Positions 6,447-13,063 of a stretch of DNA of 13,261 nucleotides are shown piece after piece. The notes under the pieces were generated by a model. That model searched no databases, had not been told where the DNA came from, and worked only from the letters and a program-made list of their open reading frames with translations. Location: positions 1-13,261 of the forward strand of contig JAGKVC010000125.1 of NCBI GenBank assembly GCA_021152595.1, given 5' to 3'. The translations under genes were made by a program, and so were the position numbers. The DNA is from Clostridia bacterium. Lineage in GTDB: Bacteria > Bacillota > Clostridia > Oscillospirales > Ruminococcaceae. The stretch's first letter is position 1. Each line of letters begins with the position of its first letter.

Positions 6447-7210
6447 CATACTTTGTAGTTTTTATAGAACAGTGTGTCAAGACCTTTCAGCAGCAGCTCA
6501 TCGTCAATGATAATATCATGACGGCAGTGCGGAACAATCAGCGGAGCAAGTCCGCCGCTTGCAATCACAGTTGTCTCATAACCAAGCTCTGCCTGCATCC
6601 GGTCAATCAGCGCATCCATTGCACCTGCATTGCCGTAAACAACGCCAGCCTGCATCGAGTCAATGGTTTCCATGTTAATGACCTTTTTGGGCGCAATCAA
6701 CTGAATATGCGGAAGCTGCGCCGTGCCGGATTCAAGCGATTGCAGTGCAAGCGATACACCCGGATAAATAATGCCGCCGATAAAATGCTTTTCGCGGTTG
6801 ACAACTGTCATGGTAGTTGCGGTTCCCATATCAATGATGATAGCAGGCGCACCGTAAAACTCAATCGCTGCGACTGCGCCGACAACCAGATCCGCGCCGA
6901 CACCCTGCGGCAGAATATTGATTCCTGTCTTGATGCCCGGACCGACAACCAGCGAGCGAATGCCCGTCAGCTTCTCAACTGCATTGCAGAGCAAATCTGT
7001 CAGCGGCGGCACAACACTGGAAATGATCGAACCGTGCAGCGCATTGATATCAACCTGATGCAGTTCAAGTACCATTTTAACAAGAACGGCAAATTCCAGA
7101 TCAGTCTTGTTGCGGTCGGAATGCAGACGCTCTACAAATTCGACCTGATGATCGTTGACGCATCCGATGCAGATATTCGAGTTTCCGATATCAATCGTGA
7201 GAATCTTCAT
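6446..7210 (-). CDS. coaX: Type III pantothenate kinase CoaX
   Basis: CoaX phosphorylates pantothenate in the first step of coenzyme A synthesis; it is the cation-dependent, feedback-insensitive class of the enzyme. The 254-residue length is typical. The N-terminal phosphate-binding motif DIGNSN starts at Asp6, GPGIKTG lies at about 90-96, the catalytic Asp107 is in GADLV, and the second ASKH phosphate motif IDMGTATT is at 126-133. The ATG at 7210 has AAAGGGA upstream. The gene starts 14 bases after the ECF transporter S component stop, in the same direction, so the two form an operon. That context suggests uptake and trapping of the same vitamin. It converges with rsmI across a shared terminator. 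Confidence 0.96.
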   Translation of the reverse strand: MKILTIDIGNSNICIGCVNDHQVEFVERLHSDRNKTDLEFAVLVKMVLELHQVDINALHGSIISSVVPPLTDLLCNAVEKLTGIRSLVVGPGIKTGINILPQGVGADLVVGAVAAIEFYGAPAIIIDMGTATTMTVVNREKHFIGGIIYPGVSLALQSLESGTAQLPHIQLIAPKKVINMETIDSMQAGVVYGNAGAMDALIDRMQAELGYETTVIASGGLAPLIVPHCRHDIIIDDELLLKGLDTLFYKNYKV

Positions 7211-7224
7211 AAGGGTTCCCTTTC

Positions 7225-7812
7225 TTATTCCGCCGATGCAGCAGGTTTTTTAATGATATTCAGGATTCTGATAATTGCGGTGCTCAGAACAAGATTGATC
7301 ACCATTTCCACAAGGAAATTAACGCCGACAAATCCGAACAGGAAATAAGCGCCGACATTCTCATAGCCGTTTGCAGCGCCCCACTCCCTGACCGTACTGA
7401 GGAAAAACAGCACACAGCCGATCAGAAACACACCGGTATTGACAACAGGGCAGACAACAGCGGATGTCAGAACGGCAGCCCACTGATTCTTCTTTTCAAG
7501 CAGCTTATAGACCGCACCGGCTACGACACCGGCAAGCATGCCTTTCAGAAGACAGGTGATGATCGTACCCGGTACATTGATTGCAAGAAACGCGCCGGCA
7601 TCAGTCAGAAGAACCATGACACCGAATACAAAGCCGAGCCACGCACCTGCTTTCCAGCCATAGAACGCTGCACCGATGATAATTGGCGCAAGCACCAGCG
7701 TGATGCTGAACGGACCAAAGCGGATTGCACTTGCAAGCCCTTGCAGCACGATCACGATTGCGGTCAGAATGCCCATTCCGACCAGAGTCTGAACATTGAA
7801 TTTCTTTGACAT
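7225..7812 (-). CDS. ECF transporter S component, probable pantothenate specificity
   Basis: This is the substrate-binding membrane subunit of an energy-coupling factor vitamin transporter, which would work with a shared EcfT and the EcfA ATPases encoded elsewhere. The 195-residue protein is very hydrophobic with about six predicted membrane segments. It has the pattern of the PF12822-type S components: an N-terminal helix (TLVGMGILTAIVIVLQ), then FGPFSITLVLAPIIIGAAFYG, then an Ala/Gly-rich helix. ATG at 7812 is chosen because AGGAGGTG at 7821-7828 lies eight bases upstream; the open frame extends further but without a ribosome site and through the promoter. Specificity cannot be read from the sequence; linkage to coaX makes pantothenate the best guess (PanT-like). 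Folate, riboflavin or other vitamins are not excluded. A leader of about 130 nt precedes it. Confidence 0.85.
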   Translation of the reverse strand: MSKKFNVQTLVGMGILTAIVIVLQGLASAIRFGPFSITLVLAPIIIGAAFYGWKAGAWLGFVFGVMVLLTDAGAFLAINVPGTIITCLLKGMLAGVVAGAVYKLLEKKNQWAAVLTSAVVCPVVNTGVFLIGCVLFFLSTVREWGAANGYENVGAYFLFGFVGVNFLVEMVINLVLSTAIIRILNIIKKPAASAE

Positions 7813-7820
7813 ATAAATGC

Positions 7821-7947
7821 CACCTCCTGTTATTATTCCCACGCGGGATACAACACAAGCACGGACATTGCCGGGCGGACACATCTGCCGGATGCCGGAA
7901 TCCGGTCTTCTAAAAAAAGTACCTGTTTCAGCACATTGTGTGTCCGT
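7821..7947 (-). promoter_or_regulatory. Long untranslated leader of the transporter-coaX operon
   Basis: From the predicted start near 7945 to the Shine-Dalgarno at 7828-7821 the leader has no convincing reading frame. Its 5' end (7946-7939, CGGACACA on this strand) is complementary to 7883-7876 and, shifted by two bases (7948-7941), also to 7867-7860, so two alternative pairings compete. A stem CCGGAT/ATCCGG lies between them at about 7906-7889, and a run of seven U lies at 7918-7912. It matches no riboswitch consensus I know. A regulatory RNA is plausible but unproven. Confidence 0.35.
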
Positions 7948-7951
7948 GTAC

Positions 7952-7980
7952 AGTATAGCATATTCGTCTCCGTTTGTCAA
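7952..7980 (-). promoter_or_regulatory. Promoter for the transporter-coaX operon
   Basis: On the minus strand TTGACA at 7980-7975 and TATACT at 7957-7952 are separated by exactly 17 bases. TGC directly before the -10 gives an extended TGn motif. This is a near-consensus sigma-A promoter immediately after the preceding gene's terminator. Transcription should begin around 7945. Confidence 0.9.
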
Positions 7981-7993
7981 GTATTTCACAAAG

Positions 7994-8025
7994 AAAAAGC
8001 ACATGCCTGCTGACATGTGCTTTTT
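7994..8025 (-). terminator. Intrinsic terminator after the AI-2E family gene
   Basis: A perfect 12-base-pair stem joins AAAAAGCACATG at 7994-8005 with CATGTGCTTTTT at 8014-8025 around an eight-base loop. On the minus strand it starts four bases after the TAA of the upstream gene and ends in five U. The next promoter follows within 20 bases, separating the two operons. Confidence 0.92.
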
Positions 8026-8028
8026 GAG

Positions 8029-9351
8029 TTAATGCTTGTGTTTCCGGCGTTTCCGATTGGAGTTCTGCGGCGTTTTTGACGATGCCGGTTTCACAGGAAC
8101 AGCGGATACCGGTTCCGGTTCAGGCTCCGCAGCAACAATCTCCGGCGGACTGTCAGCCAATGGTGCTCCCACCGCGAGAGCCGGTTCCGGCTCGTCATCC
8201 TCCGGCATATGATCAATCGCTTCTTTCAGAAGCTGATAAATGATTGCAAATACAGGGACGGTAAAGATAATACCGAAGATGCCGCCGAAACCGCCGCCCA
8301 GAATCACGGCTATCAGAACCAGAAGACCGGGCAGACCGATCGAATTGCCGACAACACGCGGATAGATGAACTGTCCCTCGAGCTGCTGCAATGCAAGAAT
8401 AAATACAAGGAACCAGATCACACGGTCAGGCGCTTCCACCCAGATCAGCAGTGCGCCGATTCCGCCGCCGATCCATGCGCCGATGATCGGAAGCAGCGCC
8501 GTAATGCCGGTCAGAATCCCAATCGTCGCTGCATAAGGGAAGCGGAAAATATACAGTCCGAGGGTACAGAGTGAACCGATAATCACAGCCTCGACAAACT
8601 GTCCGGTGAGAAAGCTCGCAAACGAAGAATTTGCAAGATGCAGGACGCGGAAGATTCGCTCATGATACCGTTTCGGTGTCAAAAGCTGAATAATCTTATG
8701 ACTGACATACAGCACACGTTTTTTTGCGCTGAGCAGATAGATCGCAATAATCAGACCAAGCACCAGATTTGTCGCAGTCGAAAGAACGGATCGCGTTGCA
8801 CTGAATGCAGTACCCAGCACAGATTCCACCTTGCCGTCAAGAAGATTACCAAGGAATGCAAGCGTCGTATCCCAGTCCATGTCGAATTCGCGGATCTTCT
8901 CCATGATAAAAGCCGGCGCATTCCACGCGGTCAGCTGTGCTTCCACCATTGAAAGAAGCTGGTCCTGACTGCTTGGCATTTTTTCAATCAGCATATTCAC
9001 CGCAGTCGTAAACTGCGGGATGATCATAAATATGATCAGTGCAAGCAAAATCATAGCGACCAATCCGGTGCAGATCGCGCTCAGAATCGGATTGAGCTTG
9101 CGTTCCCACGCGTGTTCCGACTTTGCCATACTGCAAAAGATCTTTCTCTGAAACAGATTCAGGAACAGATTGATCACAAACGCAATACAAATACCGTATG
9201 CGACCGGTTCCAGAATCGCAAAAATCCAGGCAAAGATACTTTTGATTGCGGAGAAATGCTGGAGTCCCATATAGAGCAGTATGCCGTATGTGACCAGCAG
9301 AAACATTGTTTTTCTGTGCGGTTTATTCTCATTGTCGCGTGTTGTTTTCAT
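8029..9351 (-). CDS. AI-2E family (PerM/UPF0118) membrane transporter
   Basis: A polytopic inner-membrane protein of the family named after E. coli TqsA. Members have been linked to autoinducer export, ion/proton antiport and stress tolerance, and the substrate of most is unknown. The 440 residues contain about eight membrane segments: two near residues 15-66, one near 91-112, one near 192-207, then a cluster from about 250 to 375. The family signature QQLEGQFIYPRVVGNSIGLP is at 322-341. Beyond residue 380 comes a cytoplasmic-type tail rich in Pro, Glu and Ala, ending in a basic NRKRRKHKH stretch; this tail is longer than in many relatives. The start overlaps the ppk stop by ATGA (9348-9351) and has only a weak Shine-Dalgarno, so coupled translation with ppk is likely. 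The gene ends at a strong terminator. Confidence 0.9.
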   Translation of the reverse strand: MKTTRDNENKPHRKTMFLLVTYGILLYMGLQHFSAIKSIFAWIFAILEPVAYGICIAFVINLFLNLFQRKIFCSMAKSEHAWERKLNPILSAICTGLVAMILLALIIFMIIPQFTTAVNMLIEKMPSSQDQLLSMVEAQLTAWNAPAFIMEKIREFDMDWDTTLAFLGNLLDGKVESVLGTAFSATRSVLSTATNLVLGLIIAIYLLSAKKRVLYVSHKIIQLLTPKRYHERIFRVLHLANSSFASFLTGQFVEAVIIGSLCTLGLYIFRFPYAATIGILTGITALLPIIGAWIGGGIGALLIWVEAPDRVIWFLVFILALQQLEGQFIYPRVVGNSIGLPGLLVLIAVILGGGFGGIFGIIFTVPVFAIIYQLLKEAIDHMPEDDEPEPALAVGAPLADSPPEIVAAEPEPEPVSAVPVKPASSKTPQNSNRKRRKHKH

Positions 9352-11414
9352 ACTGCATCTTCTTTCGTATCATCGGATTCTCCGGCTCTTGCATATGCCG
9401 CACGATGCAGGATTTCCTGCGAAATCTGTGCAGGATCTCCGCCCTCGGGGAGATGATAGTCACCGTCAGCGGTGCGAATCCGCGCTTTGACCGGATCATC
9501 AAATTGCAGCCGGAATTCATCGTAGAGCCGCTGCTTCAAGGAAGGATCTTTTACAGGCGCACTGATCTCAACACGCTTCTGCGTATTGCGCGGCATAAAA
9601 TCCGCAGAACCGAGATAAACACGCATCCGTTCAGGCGTTCCGAAAATATAGACACGGCCGTGTTCAAGATATCTGCCGACAATACTGCGTACCTCAATAT
9701 GCTCGGTCAGACCGGTGACCTGCGGAATCAGACAGCAGACACCGCGTACCAGCAGCTCAATCCGAACACCTGCACAGGATGCCTCAATCAGCTTATCCAT
9801 GATCTTTTTATCGCAAAGACCATTCATGCGCAGTCCGATATATGCCGGTTCATCAACCTTTGCATAGCCGATCTCTGTGTCAATCATCTCAAGCACGGCC
9901 GACTGTAATCCGAAGGGCGCAACAAGCAGCTCCTGCTGCGGCTCCGGAAGCGTATCCTGTCTGAGCGCCTCAAATACATGCTCGGCATCCGCGCCGATCT
10001 GGGGATCAGCTGTCATCAGGCAGTAATCGGTATAGATTGCCGCAGTTTTCTCGTTATAGTTTCCGGTGCCGATCTGTGTAAAGGTCTCGATTTTGCCGCG
10101 ATTTTTACGGTGAATCAAAAGCAGCTTGGAATGTACCTTGTAATTCTCGGGACCATAGAGAACATGTACACCGGCGCGCTCAAGCACCTTCGACCATTCG
10201 ATATTACCCTGTTCGTCAAACCGCGCACGCAGCTCCGTCAGTGCATAAACCTCTTTGCCTCTGCCTGCTGCCTCACAAAGCGCAGCGATTACGCGGCTGT
10301 CACGCGCCATGCGGTAAAGCGTGATCTGAATGCTGGTCACCGCAGGATCGTCTGCTGCTTCATCCAGCAGGCGCAGAAACGGACGAATGCTCTCATAAGG
10401 ATAGCTCAGCAGAATATCCTTTTTGCGGATCTGCGTGAACATTGCACGGTTTTCAGCAATCATCGAGGATTTCTGCGGTACCATACGCGGATATTGCAGC
10501 TTCGGATCTGTTGCGATATTTTTACATTCATATGCAAACGAGAGGTCAAGCGGTGCTTTCGCATAGAACACCTGCTCCATAGAGATCTCGAGCTTTTTGC
10601 AGAGATATTCCAGCGCAGGCTGATAGAATGTCTCCGAAAGCTCCAGCCGGACAATCGGAAGGCGTTTCCGCTCCGCAAGCATCAGCTCCATATCAGTCCG
10701 TGTATCACCGGTTCGCAGTGCGCCGATATCCTCCGGTGTAATGCTCGCAGATCGTGTCACGCGAAGAATCGTGCGGTCAATCACACGCGAATTGCCGAAA
10801 ACAGTATGCGCATATGCGAGAATCACATCCTCAGCAAGAATAAAGCGTGCGCTGTTGCCGAGCCGGATGATGCGCTGACACTGATCGGAAACAGGCAGAA
10901 TTCCCATCCGAACGCCGGATTTTGATTCCAGCCGCAGCACAGCATAAAGTGCACGGTCCCGAAGAAACGGAACCTGCTTGCCCTTGTCAACAATCACAGG
11001 CATTGAAACCGGACGAATCTCTCTCTTGAACCATTCGCTCAGAAGTGCCTGCTCAGCAGAAGTTGCAGAATGAATGGTAACGCGCTCCAGCCCTTCAGAT
11101 CGAAGTGCATCCATAATTTCATGGAATGCAGCATCTCGTGCCGAGGAAAGAGACCGCACCTGCTCATAGATTGCGCGAAGCTGCTCCTTCGGCTTCATTT
11201 TGCTGATCGAATCCTTCTTCTTCGGATCCTCTTTCTGCTTACGAAGCAGATTGCCGACGCGGACACGGAAAAACTCATCCAGATTGCTCTGGAAAATCGC
11301 AGTAAAGCAGAGACGTTCCAGCAGGGGATTGCTCTCCGCCTGTGCCTCCTCCAATACGCGCTGATTAAAGCGAAGCCACGAAAGTTCGCGGTTTTCAAAA
11401 CAGTCAGATTTCAT
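9348..11414 (-). CDS. ppk1: Polyphosphate kinase 1
   Basis: PPK1 reversibly polymerises the gamma phosphate of ATP into inorganic polyphosphate at the membrane face, supporting stress survival and energy storage. The 688-residue length is typical. The N-terminal domain begins NRELSWLRFNQRVLEEA, and FQSNLDEFFRVRVG near residues 41-54 is a family signature. The autophosphorylated histidine is His428 in KVHSKLLLIHR, followed by IGTGNYNEKTA at 448-458 and YTDYCLMTAD. The second catalytic histidine is His585 in SIVGRYLEHGRVY. All phospholipase-D-like catalytic elements look intact. ATG at 11414 has CTCCTTT (AAAGGAG on the coding strand) eight bases upstream. The gene has its own consensus promoter and is translationally coupled to the downstream AI-2E family gene. 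No exopolyphosphatase gene is adjacent, although that pairing is common elsewhere. Confidence 0.97.
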   Translation of the reverse strand: MKSDCFENRELSWLRFNQRVLEEAQAESNPLLERLCFTAIFQSNLDEFFRVRVGNLLRKQKEDPKKKDSISKMKPKEQLRAIYEQVRSLSSARDAAFHEIMDALRSEGLERVTIHSATSAEQALLSEWFKREIRPVSMPVIVDKGKQVPFLRDRALYAVLRLESKSGVRMGILPVSDQCQRIIRLGNSARFILAEDVILAYAHTVFGNSRVIDRTILRVTRSASITPEDIGALRTGDTRTDMELMLAERKRLPIVRLELSETFYQPALEYLCKKLEISMEQVFYAKAPLDLSFAYECKNIATDPKLQYPRMVPQKSSMIAENRAMFTQIRKKDILLSYPYESIRPFLRLLDEAADDPAVTSIQITLYRMARDSRVIAALCEAAGRGKEVYALTELRARFDEQGNIEWSKVLERAGVHVLYGPENYKVHSKLLLIHRKNRGKIETFTQIGTGNYNEKTAAIYTDYCLMTADPQIGADAEHVFEALRQDTLPEPQQELLVAPFGLQSAVLEMIDTEIGYAKVDEPAYIGLRMNGLCDKKIMDKLIEASCAGVRIELLVRGVCCLIPQVTGLTEHIEVRSIVGRYLEHGRVYIFGTPERMRVYLGSADFMPRNTQKRVEISAPVKDPSLKQRLYDEFRLQFDDPVKARIRTADGDYHLPEGGDPAQISQEILHRAAYARAGESDDTKEDAV

Positions 11415-11451
11415 AGCATTTACTCCTTTGCGGAAGTATATCGATGTAATT

Positions 11452-11480
11452 ATTATACTCTATTTTGCCGGATTCGTCAA
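11452..11480 (-). promoter_or_regulatory. Promoter for ppk1 and the AI-2E family gene
   Basis: Minus-strand TTGACG at 11480-11475 and a consensus TATAAT at 11457-11452 are spaced by 17 bases. Transcription should start near 11444, giving a short leader of about 30 nt before ATG at 11414. I saw no repeat or Pho-box-like operator around it. Confidence 0.9.
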
Positions 11481-11487
11481 GACGCAA

Positions 11488-11517
11488 AAAGCAGTCCGAG
11501 GAAGCTCAGACTGCTTT
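11488..11517 (-). terminator. Intrinsic terminator after the anti-sigma gene
   Basis: Bases 11488-11500 pair with 11505-11517 with one C-A mismatch, around a GAAG/CTTC tetraloop. On the minus strand the stem begins just after the TAA of the anti-sigma gene and runs into five U (11490-11486). The -35 box of ppk1 begins a few bases further on. Confidence 0.88.
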
Positions 11518-11522
11518 CTGTG

Positions 11523-12458
11523 TTATTCTGCTTTTTTCCATTCATAGGTTGTGAAGGTTTCTCCGTTCTCATTCAGTTCAAGCGGAACAAGACGGTAGAG
11601 TACCTTTCCGTTCGCATCAAGCGCTTCACCCTCGGTGATATCATCCCAGTTGCTTTTGTCAAGTATTTTATCGTGCATGGTCAGTTCACGGGAGACTGTT
11701 CCGAACCCGTTATCGGGAATAATGATCTGCTTCTCACCGAATGCCTGCACGACGATCTGCGAAATATTGGGATCCAGTGCGTAGAACATCCAGTAGTCCA
11801 TGCACTTTTCGCCATATTCGTAATGCAGAGTACCCGGCGTCATGATCAACTTCTCATCCTTTGAAAAGCCGCCGGAGCCGCCGCCGCCGTCCGTCCACAT
11901 GCCAAGCGTCAGCTGATTCTCTCGGCTCATATCACTGCTCCAGAATCCGATCTGATCAGAACCGGGGATATCTGCCGTCACAAACACCTCGCGGTTTTTA
12001 TGATCCGGTGTTGTAACTTCACCAATGAAATGCAGATCCAGCTTTGAAAAACTGCACACTTCGTCCAGATGATAAACTTCGCGCATCCATTCATCATCTC
12101 TCCAGTTGGAACGGACAAATCGTTTTGCCTGCGTTCTGGATGAATAACGATTTCCGATATACCAGTTTCCGAGCACCATCACAAGAAAAATTCCTGCAAG
12201 CATCAGCATCATCGAACGGAGCAGAAGCCAGCGGCTCTTTTTCCGGACTCTGGTTGCGGTTTCTGCATATTTGGCTGTCGGTTCCGGCAGCGGTTCCTGA
12301 ATTGTTTGTTCAATATTTGTCTGCATCTGATCCCACTCCTTTGCGCAGTCAGGGCATTCAGCGATATGCTCCTCAACTGCTTTCTGACTTTTTTCGGAGG
12401 CGATGCCGTCAATGCAAAGCGGCATCAGGTCACGGATGATTTCGTGATCATATTTCAT
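11523..12458 (-). CDS. Zinc-finger membrane anti-sigma factor
   Basis: This protein is likely to hold the adjacent ECF sigma factor inactive at the membrane until a signal is sensed outside. The 311 residues divide into a cytoplasmic zinc-binding anti-sigma domain with His31-x3-Cys35-x2-Cys38 (HIAECPDC) at about residues 1-45, a linker, one membrane segment at about 78-101, and an external domain of roughly 205 residues that I do not recognise. The external part includes a glycine-rich GGGGSGGF stretch around the middle. It has no obvious peptidase or ligand-binding motif. The first 11 bases overlap the sigma gene's end, the usual arrangement for a cognate pair that must be made in balance. 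The ATG at 12458 has AGAGAGG upstream. The signal is unknown, and no site-1 protease gene is present in the window. Confidence 0.88.
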   Translation of the reverse strand: MKYDHEIIRDLMPLCIDGIASEKSQKAVEEHIAECPDCAKEWDQMQTNIEQTIQEPLPEPTAKYAETATRVRKKSRWLLLRSMMLMLAGIFLVMVLGNWYIGNRYSSRTQAKRFVRSNWRDDEWMREVYHLDEVCSFSKLDLHFIGEVTTPDHKNREVFVTADIPGSDQIGFWSSDMSRENQLTLGMWTDGGGGSGGFSKDEKLIMTPGTLHYEYGEKCMDYWMFYALDPNISQIVVQAFGEKQIIIPDNGFGTVSRELTMHDKILDKSNWDDITEGEALDANGKVLYRLVPLELNENGETFTTYEWKKAE

Positions 12459-12948
12459 AGCCGTACCTCTCTTTCATGATACTCCGCAGCTTTGCGACAG
12501 TCCGGTTATAGATGACAGCCGCCGTATTCGGGCGGATTTGCAGAATTCCTGCGATATCCGCATAGCTCGACTCTGAATAAAGCCGGTACTGCATAACAGA
12601 TCGGGCAGGTTCATCGAGTTCAGCGATCAGTCCGCGCAGGATCCCGAGCAGTTCCGATTGTTCCAGCGCATCGCCCGGCGGCTGCGCAACCGGTTCCTCC
12701 TGCTCTTCTGCAATACCGCGCTGCCGCATTTCCTTCCGGACATATTTTCCGTATACATTTTTAGCGATCTGGAACAGCCATGTCCGCATACAGCATTCGC
12801 CGCGGAATTTACCGAAGGAGAGGAACGCCTGATAGAATGTTTCCTGCGTCAGTTCCTCGGCAGTATGCTGATCACAGCCGGAAAGCCGCATCAGAAACCG
12901 GAATACATCCGGCTGAAATGAGCGGTATATTTCCTCAAATTCATCCAT
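12448..12948 (-). CDS. ECF-type RNA polymerase sigma factor (sigma-70 family)
   Basis: A compact extracytoplasmic-function sigma factor of 166 residues, the usual length for the class. Region 2 spans about residues 7-75 and includes AEELTQETFYQAF and the TWLFQIAKNVYGKYVRK segment. Region 4 spans about 100-160, with the helix-turn-helix YADIAGILQIRPNTAAVIYNR. A Glu/Pro-rich linker joins them. ATG at 12948 is selected because GGGAGGTG lies eight bases upstream and the protein begins with the conserved MDEFEEIYRSFQPDVFRFL; the frame is open further upstream but that part has no family similarity. It overlaps the anti-sigma gene by 11 bases. Its regulon cannot be read from the window, apart from probable autoregulation of this operon. 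Confidence 0.95.
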   Translation of the reverse strand: MDEFEEIYRSFQPDVFRFLMRLSGCDQHTAEELTQETFYQAFLSFGKFRGECCMRTWLFQIAKNVYGKYVRKEMRQRGIAEEQEEPVAQPPGDALEQSELLGILRGLIAELDEPARSVMQYRLYSESSYADIAGILQIRPNTAAVIYNRTVAKLRSIMKERYGYEI

Positions 12949-12974
12949 CGGCGTCACCTCCCTGTTTTTGAGTT

Positions 12975-12986
12975 GAATCATGATTC
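12975..12986. repeat. Perfect 12-base palindrome ahead of the sigma gene
   Basis: GAATCATGATTC reads identically on both strands. It sits between the end of the preceding gene's terminator and the Shine-Dalgarno of the sigma factor. It could be a dimeric repressor site or a short RNA hairpin. A single such palindrome can occur by chance. Confidence 0.4.
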
Positions 12987-12989
12987 TGT

Positions 12990-13006
12990 ATATTAGTACC
13001 CGTTCC
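12990..13006 (-). promoter_or_regulatory. Weak candidate promoter elements for the sigma/anti-sigma operon
   Basis: On the minus strand GGAAC at 13006-13002 resembles an ECF-type -35, but no CGT-like -10 follows at 16-17 bases. TAATAT at 12995-12990 could be a sigma-A -10, but there is no good -35 at the proper distance. A promoter must lie in 12960-13022, because both neighbours are closed by a terminator or gene start. Its class is unresolved. Confidence 0.25.
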
Positions 13007-13022
13007 GCGAAGAATATTACAA

Positions 13023-13056
13023 AAAAACAGCGAATTTTTTTGACTCCGCTGTTTTT
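13023..13056 (-). terminator. Intrinsic terminator after the GH130 gene
   Basis: AAAAACAGCG at 13023-13032 pairs with CGCTGTTTTT at 13047-13056 around a 14-base loop. On the minus strand the stem follows the TAA at 13066-13064 and ends in seven U (13027-13021). The A/U-rich flanks make it functional in either direction. Confidence 0.85.
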
Positions 13057-13063
13057 CTTTGAT

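Noticed and set aside
6518..7348. 276-codon open frame on the + strand
   Set aside because: It is antisense to coaX and the end of the transporter gene, has no ribosome site or recognisable domain, and its composition is that of a shadow frame.
7821..7947. Known riboswitch (THF, FMN, TPP or preQ1) in the transporter leader
   Set aside because: None of the conserved core sequences I know for these classes could be found; only generic complementary segments are present.
7813..8016. N-terminal extension of the ECF S component up to 8016
   Set aside because: The extension reads through the promoter and terminator. A strong Shine-Dalgarno at 7821-7828 and the conserved hydrophobic start favour ATG at 7812.
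9978..10925. 315-codon open frame on the + strand
   Set aside because: It lies wholly antisense to ppk1, whose motifs across this span are intact. The Cys/Arg/His-rich translation resembles no family.
11070..11864. 264-codon open frame on the + strand
   Set aside because: It crosses the ppk1 start, the ppk1 promoter, a terminator and the anti-sigma gene end, all on the other strand, so it cannot be a real gene alongside them.
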